DNA from: Wuchereria bancrofti
Lineage: Eukaryota; Nematoda; Chromadorea; Rhabditida; Onchocercidae
Assembly (NCBI GenBank): GCA_005281725.1
Contig: SSBO01000009.1
Span: forward strand, 5,704,303-5,768,302
Direction of reading: 5' to 3'
DNA: 64,000 bases
The translations under genes and the position numbers were made by a program. Positions 51,290 to 63,892 of the stretch are shown one piece after another. Each line of letters opens with the position of its first letter. Position 1 is the stretch's first letter. The notes beneath the pieces were generated by a model. It was not told the DNA's origin, did no database searches, and saw nothing but the letters and a program-made list of their open reading frames with translations.

Positions 51290-54253
51290 GAAGCACTTTT
51301 CTCGTTACCGTTTGTGCTTTTCGGACACATCGAGAAAAAGTCACTTACAGTACTCGGATGGCGTTGGAGAAAACGTGCCGTTGTTTTGAATCCTAGTGGG
51401 CATCTCATTATCTACAAATATTTCCTGGAGGGTATCGGAGCTGGGTAATTTCTTTCTTTTCAATTTAATTGCATTCGCATTTTCGTTGCACATGTAATCG
51501 TATGTTGATTATTGAATAGTATGGTAAAAAAGTTCTCTCTATTAATTTGTACATCAGTTGTTTCATTAATTTATTTATTATTTTGTAAAAATAATCTCAT
51601 AATAGGAAACCTTTTCTGGGAAAAATAATTCATTTGGATGCAGCAGAACAAATTCATGCCCGAATTGATAAGGATGTTTGTTACATCACAATTCATGATC
51701 ATACTCGAAAAAGAGTAAGTTTCAATTTTTGTTTGATATTTCAAAAATTTTTTAAAATATATGCTAAGTTAAAAATATATTGTCGCCTTTGATTTTATTG
51801 CAAATGACATTTTCTTCTTTATCTCCAGCATTAGACTTGAATTTATGCTAATTTTTAGACTGAATTGCGAATTAAAGGTACAAAAGCTCGTTTATGGGCT
51901 GCAAAAGTATTCATGTTGGTTAATTTCTTGTTTATATTCTAACAAATTGATAACAATTAAAACAGTTAAATAGTTTGACAAGTTAAAATGGTTGATGTCA
52001 TTTTTCCTATTTTTGTAAAGTGACATTGAGCTTGTAAATGACTTTAATGTGTTTGTAAATAGTTTCTGGGATTGTACCGAATCAAAACTGTCAGCATAAC
52101 CTTGAAATGAAAGTGATAGCATTGCAGAAATCATTAATTAAAGGCTTTTCACTTATAAATTAAGTGACACTAGTCATTTTTCGTAAAATATCATTTAATT
52201 TTGTTTCTGGTGATAATAGGATGTATTTCCAGGTACGAAGCTCCGCTTAATGATTGCAGAATGTAAGTTGGATACATTTGCTAATTATAGTTTCTTAAAG
52301 TATACCAACTTTCAATTTCTTCATAGTTATTGTGCTTTGATTTAAAGAAAAAAGTGTTAAAATTCATTGTAAACTATCTCCAGTAAGTTTAGGCGTTCAA
52401 CAGCTGCGGAAATAGAATGGCCAATCGAGCGTTCACTAAAGCTTCTTGATTCAAAGATTTCCACATCAAGCATTTATGATATTACTTTAGCAGCCAAAGC
52501 AAATCATATGGAGGGACTTTCCAAAATCACCATTGCTTCTCTTTCATCTGAGGTTAGTTTATATACTTCTATCATTCGTTTTTTTTCTGTGGTATTTCGT
52601 GTGTCTGTTATCAAGAAATTATACCGCTCATTCAATATTTGGTTTGACGCTAGCAAACGAATTTAATATTCCAACTGGTTACAGTATCAACATTTGAACA
52701 AGTATCAATTAAATAATTGCTGCATTTCCGCTACAAAAGCTTTTTGAAATGTTTTAAATTTAATTTTGAAGTTTTCATTTTATAGAGTTTCCCAGATTAC
52801 ACAACTTCTGATGCTTCACATCAAAACACTCAGTTGTCTGCGCAGGTTTTAATTCCTTTTATATGTCATTTTAAGCAAATATTTGTAATGAGTAGATGCG
52901 AATGAATGATACCAATGTACTAAGAGATACTGGAAGTTTGTAAAGAACTGAAATTATGCATTTGTATAAGAGTAGGGTGCTTTTCATTCCCTCTTTAAGA
53001 CTTCCGACTCTGTTTCGGTTCGTACGAAATCTCTTCAGGGACTACTGAGTTTTTAATTGGAATTCACTTAATAACTTGAACATTTTTAAAAATGATTAAT
53101 CGAAAAGCATGGACTTTTTTCAAAAGGGTAATGTATAATTAATGATTTCTAGAATTTTTCCCATTTTAAAAATTACTGAATGAAGCAAGAGATTTTATTT
53201 GACGATATTTAACGTTTCATAGAGTATGGAACGAGTAGAAATATCAGAAATGATCACAGCTTGTGAAGCAGATTCCGAATCTAGCAATGTTGAAAACACT
53301 TCGGTGCAAAATGGTAGCTTGGTAATTCCTGTTCATATTACTTTTGATCACTAAAACTGTTATAGGCGTTTACTATTATAAATTATAAAGAGCTAGTTTT
53401 AGATCTATGAAAAATTTGCGGATAACAATTTTGAAACAGGTGGTTTACTGAAGCGCTCAAAATCATCACAATGCACTGTCACCACTGAATTTTCGACTGC
53501 TAAGGTGTTTTATTGCGCGAAAAGTATTGAGTATTGTAGGCATTGGTTTGAAACTTATCAGCTAATTAGTCAGTTTATCTTTAGCCTAAACTTTCAAACA
53601 AATACATGGTCTCAAAAATCTAAAAATGAAGCGGAGATTTTCCTGAGGATTTTCAAAAAAGTCGTTTTTATTGCGTTATCAGCGTTAGTTGATTTATCCA
53701 TTTTAATTTTTGTTTGTGGAATCTACTTTTCTTGGAGCTGAAATCTAGATTGCTGAAAATCTTCAGGAAGCAAGTAAGTCTATAAGCTTGGATCAGTTGA
53801 ATGCAGTAGTGGTGTCGCGTCAAGACCGTTTTCAGAAGCACTTTCGAAGTATGATTGAAAATCGATTTTATGATAATTTCAAAGACTACGCATTAAATTA
53901 TTCGGTTTCCAACATCCAAAACCTGCGTACACAAGCTTGCAGTCTCCGAATATCACAAATTTATGTATGTTGTTGAATTATTGCTTTTTTTAAAAAAAAA
54001 GTGAATGTGTTTTTTTTTAAAAAAAGGAATATTTGTTAACTTTAAAGAAAAGGCAGTTATTCTTATAAACATCTTTATTTGATTTAAAAATTCTAATGAG
54101 ACATTGTTATTGAAGGAACAATCTTGTAATCCTATCATTTCCTTCAAAATTCCTGTGTTTCCTGTATTGATCTTCCAGGTTCCTTATAATACATTGCTGA
54201 TAGAGAATGAAGTGCGAGCGAAGCACCAATATCATCATTACCCATTGATATGA
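51290..54253 (+). CDS. PH-domain protein, family not identified (5' end not found)
   Basis: Ten exons join in phase: 51290-51444, 51606-51714, 51859-51906, 52220-52262, 52404-52552, 52786-52845, 53223-53321, 53403-53504, 53749-53964 and 54179-54253, for about 351 aa plus an unseen N-terminus. The first three exons read as a pleckstrin-homology fold: GHIEKKSLTVLGWRWRKRAVVL, LIIYKYF, CYITIHDHTRKRTELRI, and a final helix with Trp (KARLWAAK). PH domains usually bind phosphoinositides or protein partners. The rest is polar and Ser/Glu-rich, ending in a helical segment (DRFQKHFRSMIENRFYDNFKDY) and the tail RAKHQYHHYPLI. I do not recognise the C-terminal part. Acceptor choice at 52404 was set by phase and is the least certain junction. 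Retention of intron 53505-53748 would give an alternative membrane-anchored end. Confidence 0.65.
53505..53741 (+). other. Intron open in frame with the PH gene, encoding a hydrophobic tail
   Basis: The intron after exon 53403-53504 continues the same reading frame for 78 codons. It ends in a hydrophobic run (VVFIALSALVDLSILIFVCG) shortly before a TGA at 53739-53741. If retained, the protein would end in a tail anchor instead of the helical C-terminus. It could equally be chance in AT-rich intronic DNA. Confidence 0.35.
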
Positions 54254-57200
54254 GTTGTAAATTGATGGAAGAATCAAAACAGAATGATAAAAGTGAAAGT
54301 GATATTGTTTATCACTTTTAATAGGTTATAATGCACTAATCAAATGTGACCTCTGTCACAAAATATTAGACTATTCCCTTCTGGAATTTTTAATCGCTAT
54401 TATTACTCTGTTAATCTTCCGTTGTGATCAAGCAATATATAAATTGACTTGCTTATTGTCTAGTGATGCTTTAAACGACAGGTCGCCTAAATAGTTTTTA
54501 AGTTTCCAAACATAGTACGGAAATCTGTTTGTTATACAAATGAAGCTCTTCGTTGAGAGTCAATCAAATTTTGTTCTAAAAAGTTCGAATAAAATGATGG
54601 TGATGTTTTGGGTCTTCCCCAATTATAACTTCTGCACTCCATTTTTAATCCAAAAAAAGTAAATTAATGGTCCTGGTGATTATGATGGAGGCTATCTGAG
54701 ACGCGATGGAATGATAGGATTAATTTGCAAGACAAATGCAGGACAAATGCTTGATTCCATGGAAACCAACTAAAAATTATAATGGTACAAGAAGGATGAA
54801 TGAAATGGGATTGAAAATGACAATGCACTATCAAAAATCCAACAATCCTTGAATTACTATTGCGTGCGGATATAATGTGTTTCAAGGATAAAGTGATTAT
54901 CATGAAAAAAGTACATTCCTATCTATTTTAGTGTTAATAACTCTACAATACAATCAAAATTTACACTAACTTCATTGGACATCAGAAATGTTAATTAGCA
55001 AATGGATCACAGTATGGCAGCAAATTCTTAATTTTGCAACCAACATTACAGCAATAATGCATCATTTCAATTATTGATAATGGTCGATAAACATCTTTTT
55101 TCCAATTTTGTTTCCCTGAAGCTAATATTTATGGGCAAAGTGGTTGGTTCTCTTGAATAATTTTGTTACCTATGCTTGGCTTTATCATTTGGATCGCTTC
55201 TCTGTTAGATTTAGTGACAACACTGCTTTTTAGAAAGAGAAGTAAAGATCACCTTGTGAAGATGATGATCGCTTTTTCTTAATGACGCAGGATAAATGCC
55301 AAGCAGTGATGAACGATTTACCACCAGACGGGCATAATTTCATGATTCCATCCCTTTCATTTCTTCTTTGAGCGATTAAATTGCATGTTATACATACTGA
55401 CAAGTAATGAAGGATTAAGTACTTTTTTTTCATTATCTGCAATTGATTAATATTAAAGATCAAAGTTACGTAGGCATTCTGTGCTCTCCTCAAGAAAATT
55501 TGTCTTTTCTAAATTATTAGGATGTAGATTTCAATATAGTAATAATTTTGATGAGAGACTAAATCTGATTTCACGTTCAGTTGATTCATTTTTTTAATCT
55601 GATCAGAAATAGTAGTCACTTAGGAAATTTTTCTCATTAATCTGGTATAATATAAATCATAGTATAAATATGACATCTATTAAGTATAGAAATTTAGCAT
55701 AAAAATTGACAGTCAATTCAAATTAATGTGTGAAATAGAGGTAGCCTAAGCGTATAGAAATTTCAAAAATTTTTTTTTGCAAATTTCTACGTAAATCACT
55801 TGGTCTTGCTAATCGTATTTTTGTCCTGTAAGTGGAATAAGGAGTTTATATCTGGTTTTCTGCATTTGTGGAAATTTACAGAAAACAGTTTTAAAATTTC
55901 TCTCTGTTTAGACTACCATCATGTATTTGGCATTTCGAGATATCTTTTACTGAAGAAAATCAAATATCCTCGTTCATTTGACATAGTGCTAGATTACATA
56001 GAGTAAATTCAACTTATTTTATAACCTTTAGTTCATGTTATTGTTCTTTTACTATAATTTCATGGAGTTTCATGAATGCATCATAGATATAATAGATGAC
56101 AGCCTTTGCTTTTCAACCATGCTAGGATGATAATACTATGATGATCCGAGAGTATTATGATAATGAAATCCTGTTAAATGATAAGACTATGAAATTCCAT
56201 TAATGCAAGTATATATTAACTAATCAAAATATACATAATTATAACTCACAGTTTTAACTATGTCTATCATATGCCTATTATATGCTTATTATACGACTTT
56301 TTCGTAAATTTAATATTACTCTTGGAGGATTAGTGCTGGTATGTTGATAATTTGCTGTAGCCAATCCTCTATATGCATTAATTTCTTGCACAAATTTACA
56401 AAACAAAAATGTTGAAAACAAGGAAACGTTAAGATCGGGAAGATTATTGTGATGCTGCTGAATTGATACGGAATGGCTGAAACGCACTGAAAAATGTATG
56501 CGGCTTGTCTCATTAGAATTCATTTCCTCTCTTCTATCAATCTTTTGGGTGTAAAATCGTAGCGGATATTATTCATCGCATTGCATTCATTGTTTTAAAC
56601 CTAATACTTTTCTCCAAAAACATTATTTGCATGGATTAAAAGGTATTCATTACTCACTGAAAATATTTATCACTTTTTTTTATTCATTACTCACTGAAAA
56701 TCTTTCGTTTGCTCATAAAAGTTCGCAGAAACTTATTTTGTCCTCTATATTAAAACTCAACTATTCCGATGATAGCGATAAGTTTTAATTTGCTTAAATT
56801 TCATTTCATCATCACAAGTAAATTTTTTTGATTTATTAGTCAAATAAAAGAAACAACTGAAATTGTTTTGTCAGTAGATAAGAACATAGCATGAACTTGA
56901 AACTTTAACAAAGTAACAAACTTTTATATTTTGTTCAGATGAAAATGTGAAATAAATTTTCACACTTTAGAGTATGCCATTCTTCTCCAAACAATGCTCA
57001 ATTTGCAAATAGTTACTTTACAGTTAATAATACGTAATACACACAATATATCGTTTCCATTCTTTATTTTTTTAGAATAAAGTGCTATTTTAAGTGAATT
57101 TCTGAAAAAAAAAAACAAGTTTTTGAGATAAATAAATGTTTCAAAGGCTTTAAGTATTTGAAAGTGACTTTTTTCAGAGCCAACATATCAGCAACAAATA

Positions 57201-58318
57201 TATTTTAAAAGTTCCAACTTTTTTAATCCTTCAAATGCTACCATAATTTGAAACAAAATTCAAGAAAATTTTTTGATAAAATAACACCATGCTATCGACC
57301 TCGTTATGATTTGAAAGCGATGTTTCATAGTTCATGTTTGATACAATAGCTAACTAATGCAATAATCTCTTGGATCATCCTATGCATCCATTAGTTGGGC
57401 AAATGAAGGATATTCTATAAAAGAATTTTGTTTTCAAATAAGTCCAAACTAACTTAGATGTCCAGTATATTTGCATCTAAATAGTCTATATTGAATTAAA
57501 TGAAAAAGTTTGAAATCTAGATAAGATGGAGTGAGGTTTTGCTATCCTATGTTGCTTCATAAAGGTCACTTAAATAAAACATGTGGACATTGCTACGAGT
57601 TAGAAACGTAGCACTAGTGTTGTAAATAAGTAAGAAAAGCATTACAAATGATGAGAAACTTTTCTCACAACTGCACTCTTTGTCAAAGCGAAAGAATGAA
57701 AATGACATTGTCTTGAATGTCTTCCGTACTTAACCTGTTTTTCTATCGCAAAAAGAACTTCAGTTCAATGAAGTTTTTTTAAATCATTGAAATGAGCTCT
57801 GTAGTGTTAATTTTATTCTCAATTTAACTGACCGTCAGAAGAATGTTCCTGATGGTGGAAAAAGCTTTATTTTCATTTAAAAAGTCCAAACAATGAAAGG
57901 CTGTGCGAATAAGATGACTCTAAGAGCTTGCAAACTTAAGGGTCTCATTTGAAAAATTTCTTCATTTTAATATATGATTGGACAATATGCGTAAGTCGCA
58001 TTCTTCCAGTTTAAGTTCTATTAATTTCATTTCAATGTTTTGAATGGATATATGACATCCCAACTTCATTACTTTATATTAAGAGGCTTAATAAGCTGAA
58101 ATATGCTAAACAGCAATTTAAAATACTAGTAAACCTGGGATCATAGATCACGGATAATCCGAATAAATTAATAGATTTGGTTTTCATTCCAAAGTTTCAA
58201 TTCACTCTTCAATTTCATACGAAACGTAATTCTGGAGGCAGAATAGCTGCAATAGGGATCCAGTAAACTAATGAAAAAGAATTGTATTAAATTAATCCTT
58301 CCTTCTGCTAACAATCCT
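54254..58318. other. Intergenic, no gene recognised
   Basis: About 4 kb between the PH gene and the hormone gene, which run toward each other. Only short, composition-driven open frames are present, and I could not build any exon chain. Confidence 0.5.
56644..56701 (+). repeat. Direct repeat of TATTCATTACTCACTGAAAA, two copies
   Basis: Identical 21-base copies (TATTCATTACTCACTGAAAA plus T) start at 56644 and 56681, separated by 16 T-rich bases. Confidence 0.9.
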
Positions 58319-59621
58319 TCAAGCGCAATCGAAACATCTGCATTCAGTTGCGCTAGGAATTCTCATAATTCGATCACCACCTTCACATGCTACCTTCGCT
58401 TTTACCTAAAATAATATTTGATTACATTGTGGTATATTAAAACATTTATAGAACACCCCTAGACATCTCAAAACAAGTAGAAGGATATAATATTATGTTA
58501 ATACAAACTCGACCAGCGATCTTTTTTCTTTTTTTTTAACCAATAAATGAAAAAATATACAGTCTCACAAAGAGTTTGCAAAAAGTAAGATTGTGCTCAA
58601 TTTAGTTACAAGTTAAGCATATCGAGATCACCACACTGATCCATTAATAGTACAACAGTCGTAATAATAACATCTATCCATCTATCCCAGAAAGCAATAG
58701 AAACAAAATCTAAAGAGAAAGTGAAATCATTGAAATTTTAGATTTAAAATTTGTCTTATTAATAATTTATGTGACCAAAATAGTGAAAAAAATAAGCATT
58801 TAAAATTAGCCACTGATGGATCAATCTTGGTGTCGACCTTACGACTTTTTCCTTAATCCAGTGTATTTTGTGCTTGATTAAATGACAAGTGGAAAAAGTA
58901 TTAGGCAATTAAAATCTTCCTTAGAACTTTAATCGCTCTTTATTCCAAGCTTTAAATTCAATCAGAGATGTGAAACATTATGAAGTACTGCAATACTTCA
59001 TGATTGAACATATGCCAAACAAACCCATTCATTATCGACCATTCTGCAACATCTTCCATGTACTGTAATTGAGTTTTCTTCCGGATTAACGAATGAAAAA
59101 GACATGCAATAACCGGAACACATATTCACATTTACCGCAACTAGATCACATCCTGGTTCGTCGATAACATACTGTGTACCTGAAAACTATGAACAATGAA
59201 GTCAAAATTCCATTTTAGCTCCAGTGCTAATAGAAGGAAAAAAGCAAGTAGGGTAGAGAAAATAAATAAACGGCTGCTGTAAAAACTTATTGTCAAAACT
59301 GAACCTTAAACTTATTATAATAGAAAAAATCAAAATGTCTTAAACCACTTCACTATTAATATTTTTGTTGACGCTTTTTCTAAAAATGATATTTTATCGA
59401 CATTTAAAGAATTTAAGCAAACCGTGTTTTCGGCATCCTGATTTAATAACAGCAGAATATGCGGGAAATGTTATGAACATCAACAGTAATGTTATAAGCA
59501 GGTATCGCTTCAGTGTGAATGAATATGCGATTGAAGAAGTCAAATGGTGTGTATCTGTTTGTATGAGTATTGCCGGTACCGGAATCGAACCTGAGGTTGA
59601 AGCCAGTTCCGTTTTCTGCAT
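58319..59621 (-). CDS. flr-2: Glycoprotein hormone alpha subunit (GPA2 / FLR-2-like cystine knot)
   Basis: Secreted signalling subunit of the thyrostimulin-type hormone family, expected to pair with a GPB5-like beta subunit and act on a leucine-rich-repeat GPCR. Three minus-strand exons, 59621-59423, 59179-59025 and 58405-58319, join in phase to about 146 aa. A hydrophobic signal segment (YLLITLLLMFITFPAYS) precedes a mature chain with exactly ten cysteines, as in GPA subunits: KSGCRKHG, EPGCDLV, the knot motif MCSGYC (C-x-G-x-C), VHGRCCRM, VACEGG, and the terminal ECRCFDC (C-x-C-x-x-C). The donor at 59423 was chosen because it preserves ten cysteines. The n-region before the signal is about 40 residues, unusually long, so true translation may start elsewhere or in an upstream exon. 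The region 59643-59443 is also open in a second frame. The symbol is the C. elegans name, given by resemblance. Confidence 0.85.
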
Positions 59622-60088
59622 TAATCATGCAGTGAAGCTGCAATTATACCTTTTAAAGAATCTCAGGGACGCCACCGATATTAGTTAAATACTTTTATGG
59701 CATCTTTAACACCCGAAATTTCGCTCGTTGCTTGCGCACAAAATACCAAACTTTTTGACATTATGTCTAGCTCGTCATCTTAATCTCCACGTGTTACAAA
59801 TCGCTTAAAACAGCGGTAAAAAAGTAGCTTGCAGTTTTGCTTTCTCCCATTTGAGCCATTTAATATAGTGCAGTCACCAAGGAAAGCAAATTTTTTCATC
59901 TTTTTTTGAAATTGTATCAAACTAAAAATCCAATATATTCAATTCATTTACTAACGACTTAGTTATAGTTCAAGAAAAATCACTGCACTTATCCTAGTAT
60001 GACAGGAGAGCCAAAAAGTGTCCTGGAAACTTGTGGATTTATGGATTAAGGAACTTATCGAATAATCAGAATAATCTTAGTAGCTCAC

Positions 60089-60822
60089 CTTGGTGCAGTG
60101 AAACATTTACATAACACAAAGAGAAATTTTACATGTGTAGCATTAAAAAGTGGATAAGCTGAAGTACATGCCCAGTTTTTCAAAAAAGTTGTAAGTCGGA
60201 AATCTGCTATATTCTGAATATTCACACAATATTGACCACCTGCCTGAAAGACTTTACTTGTACTATGCTGGATTAGGCTGACAGTTTATTGTCACTCTCC
60301 CTTAATAGGCAATGATGACAAGAGCAGCTGTCGTCGGCCCACAGATTTCTATTTTTTACATACCTTCGGAGTCTAGACGATTATCTGTTAGATTTCAGAA
60401 GCTAATTTATCTTAACAAAGCTAGATACCTAACTAAGAGTTTGAGCTGTGGATAGCAATTAAGAAGAGTTGCATATGCACTTAAAATAGAAATGAGAGAG
60501 CGGAAAAAATTGGAAGGAACATGCTCAGACTTTCCGAAGACTTTTCTTAGACCAACACTTCATCATCATCTCTTCAGATACTCTTCGTTATATACACTCT
60601 CGGAAGAATTCTGGAGAATGCTAATAGCTCACAACAAGTTAGTGGGCGAATGAGTTGATTTCAGGAAAGCAATGTATAAATTGAATCAAGCGCCACAGAG
60701 ATAAAAATTCATTTACCTACCAATGAATAATTTGTAATCTCGTAAGAGTCAAATGCAGGAATCTGACTCACGAACTCTTCAAAAAGTTTAGATCTCGACA
60801 TCACGTTTTGTTTGTCTTCCAT
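60089..60822 (-). CDS. Two exons of an unidentified gene upstream of the hormone gene
   Basis: Exon A (60822-60721) opens with ATG and has 34 codons (MEDKQNVMSRSKLFEEF...) to a strong GTAGGT donor. Exon B (60243-60089) follows a CTTTCAG acceptor, is open for 51 codons (starting AGGQYCVNIQ, including NWACTSAYPLFNATH) and ends CACCAAG|GTGAGC, an excellent donor in phase 2. The join is phase 0. No later exon could be placed. I recognise no domain. It lies about 470 bases upstream of the hormone gene on the same strand, so it may be an upstream operon member, a separate gene, or 5' exons of the hormone gene; no tested phase joins it to the hormone frame. An alternative donor four bases on puts exon B in another frame that stops after about 32 codons. 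Confidence 0.4.
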
Positions 60823-61849
60823 TTCAAACCCTCTTGTTTATTAGCTTACTACGATTTCATTCAAAAAGCTCAGAAACATTAAAAAAAAAAGAAATGAACA
60901 GTCGCTGCATTGTTGCCAGCGAAAAAGTAATGAATTACTGCGCCGCCCTTCCTAAACAAACTGCACAGATTGTTCATTTTTATCTGTTCTTTTTACTTAC
61001 TATCAAATGGTATTACCTCAACATCCAGTAGCATTTTCCTGAGATATCTAGGAATACCACTTTTTTTTAGGCAAAGTAATACTTTTTCAGTAGACTCTAA
61101 CAATCGCTTTAAATAAAGAATTTACAGCTCTATTGGTACAGCCTGATCAAGTGGAGCCATTATAGGTCTAACATTGTTGTGATGCATGATGAAGTATCAT
61201 ATATGTACCTACTGTAATAGGCCTCCCTCCATCTTAAATATAAACTGGAAACATATTTCAGTACTATCCGGAAAATAGAGGACCTTAAACTTTGATTTGA
61301 ATGCTTTTGTGAATGAATTCTATTGAGTATATGGAATGCGTCTTTTTCATGGCTATCCAGTTGTTCATAACTTCCACAACAAGGACTTAAACCTTCATGA
61401 CTTTATGGTGAAGTTATGATGGTGCTTATGATAACTTCGTCCCCTTTATTGTTTAAAAAAATTTCGAATATTAAAATCCGACATTTGAAAATTTTCAAAT
61501 GTTCTCATAAATTGTTGGAAGCAGTCGGATAGGTTCCCCAAATAAAAAAGAGGGGATTAACTCAAAGAAGGTATGTTATATTTCATAGTTGAATGGATGA
61601 TCACTATATATAAAATATGTTTTTCCAGGTATTTTGAACCAGATATCGTGATTGTTTCAGTTCAATATATAAATCACTTTCTTATTACTTCCAGGAATCT
61701 TAACTTTTTGGAACTCTAAAGTTTAAAAATAAGTATTTATACTCAGAACGAATTTTCGTATTTTTCAAAAAAGTTAAGTTGGAAGTTCTGAATTTCTCCA
61801 GCTTCTCTCATGCAATGCTGAATAACTGCACAACTTTTTCTCATGAAAG

Positions 61850-61935
61850 AAATATTAGGTAATATATAAATAATATAAATTTTCCTCATAAAAAAATATT
61901 AGATAATACATAAAAAATATTAGTTGATATATAAA
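61850..61935. repeat. AT-rich local repeat with AATATTAG units
   Basis: Three approximate copies of an AATATTAG-T-ATA-ATAAA unit occur in about 85 bases. It is probably low-complexity sequence. Confidence 0.6.
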
Positions 61936-62413
61936 TTCTTACTACAAATAAGTTAAGAATTTGAAACACGTAAAGTAGGAATCTTCCCTACAAAATTACC
62001 CTAGGTATCACGCACGATATATCAGATTCATGCCTTTTGTCTTTTGAAAAGTCTTTCAGATGTCTGTCATCTGATGTGCACACAGCTTCTTCCGTGACCT
62101 GGTATTACCTTGTGCACATAATTTCTTCCGTGTTATCTTTTTCCTATTGGTATGATCTGCATGAAAAACCTTTTTCAATATTCCTTAAATCTTCAATATT
62201 TTCTACCTACGCTCATTCAGACAAAAGGAGGACCCTTGAATTCATCCGTTTGGATGAGTGGAGCATGTTAGTAAAATCTCGTGGTAAAACGTAGGGCAGG
62301 AAGTCTGGGACAGAGCTTTACCAACAAGTTTAGCTTAAGAAAAGATATTGTTTGTACTGGAAGTTTCTTCTCGGTTATCAGCTTTCGCAAGTAATAATCC
62401 GTGCTGATTTCAT

Positions 62414-62749
62414 TTACTTAACAACTTCAAACTGTTTCCACCTCCAGAATTTCAGTAGTGCCTCTACACCACTGCTAGTAATGTTAACATTGAGACACAA
62501 CTGCTGAATAAAATTATATTCGTAAGTTATGTCAATAAAAAGAAATGAATAGATGTCATTTAAAGTGAAAATCATCAAATATATGACTGTCATATTTGAA
62601 TGTAAAATGTCCACAATATTTGGCAACGGAATTTCGAAATAAAAGGTGAAGTAAATTTTAAAAGGAACACAATACTCGAAATGCTTATTGATTAACTGAA
62701 AACTGAAATCCTTCTTCACTTCTAATTCATCATTACTCCAAATCAACAA
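62414..62749 (-). other. Unexplained 111-codon open frame
   Basis: Uninterrupted frame on the minus strand with a mixed composition (VKKDFSFQLINKHFEYCVPF ... SSGVEALLKFWRWKQFEVVK). A possible acceptor (GAATTAG) falls ten codons after the Met. No family is recognised. It is long for this base composition but may still be chance. Confidence 0.22.
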
Positions 62750-62786
62750 TTACACTTGCCTTTTCAGTATTAATGAATTTCTCCAA

Positions 62787-62826
62787 TTTTAATTGCTTTC
62801 ATTCGCTCCGTTTTAATTGCTTTCAA
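62787..62826 (+). repeat. Direct repeat of TTTTAATTGCTTTCA, two copies
   Basis: Copies start at 62787 and 62811, with a period of 24 bases. Confidence 0.85.
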
Positions 62827-63625
62827 TAGTTTTAATCGATTTGCAGATCAATTTTGCGTTGGGCTTTAATTATCACAATCAGACTATAAATTAATAAATT
62901 AGTTGTGCTAGTCAGAAGCGGGATTGTTTTCTGAGAAAATGAATAAGTGGACTTTTATAGAATAATTGTATTCCACTGAAATGCTCAATTAAAGCAATCA
63001 AATAATTTGTAATCTCCAAGTACCTTTGAAAACAGCTTAGATCTAATTTTCGCTCTCTCCTCGTCAGCTTAAAATACAAGTGAAAAACCAAAAAGAATGT
63101 ATAGAGAAAAATATGACACAATATAGAATAGGTTGAGTGAATGACAGTTTGTAACATAATGTGAAATTAAGGAATGCCATGCAATGTCTTTTACATCCTA
63201 CCTTTCAGTAGAGGAAATCAATATTTTACTAATATCAGTGGTTAAACGAAATGAATATTAAAGTTTGACAATGAAAAAGCTCAAGTGGATAATAAATTGA
63301 AATTTTAATTCAGTTTATTATCTTCCTAACTTTCTAAAAGAAGAATTGAGATTAAAATTTCAATTTATCAATCTGCTCAATCTATATGTTAGCGATAAAG
63401 AATTCATTTCTGTCGGACATAATCTGCAAAATTTTTTAATAAAACTTGCACATCATAATTAAAAAGACATAGCTTCATCTACTGCTATTTGTACGGTTTT
63501 AGAAATAAGAATGTACTTCCTAAACAAGTCTCCAAAAATCTTGCCAGTGATTGACCTAACTTTGTTTTAGCCTCAAAAACGTTCAGAAGTACGGAAAAAC
63601 AGATCGGATTAGGGTAACCAACCAG

Positions 63626-63892
63626 TCCTGTTATAGAATCATGCAATGCTAAAATCCAATATCTCTTGTTGAAATCTATTATCCGAAGTGAAGAAATTGT
63701 AGAAGAAGCTGGTAAGACTTTACTTATACCTTAGCATGAGTATTTGGAGAAAAACTGCAAAGCTGGAAATGAATTGGATTAATGCAAACGTCTACAGCAC
63801 TTGGAAATTGAAATCTCAGTTCGATTCTAGTTGAAACAGAATCACCAGTGGATAAAATCGACAAGAATGCGGAAAATGATACAACAGCATGA
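63626..63892 (+). CDS. Probable 3'-terminal exons of an unidentified gene
   Basis: Exon 63626-63711 (PVIESCNAKIQYLLLKSIIR...EEIVEEA) has an ACCAG acceptor and a GTAAGA donor. It joins in phase to 63840-63892, which follows GAAACAG and ends ...NAENDTTA before TGA at 63890-63892. The result is a helical, charged C-terminus with a long Leu-rich segment and an acidic tail. Upstream exons were not found. A stretch just before it (63591-63613) would continue sensibly as STEKQIGLG, but the gap of 12 bases is too short for an intron. I do not recognise the protein. Confidence 0.35.

Noticed and set aside
59570..59600. Sequence GGTTCGATTCC on the minus strand, like a tRNA T-arm (B box)
   Set aside because: No A box, acceptor stem or anticodon arm can be folded around it, and it lies in the hormone gene's first exon.
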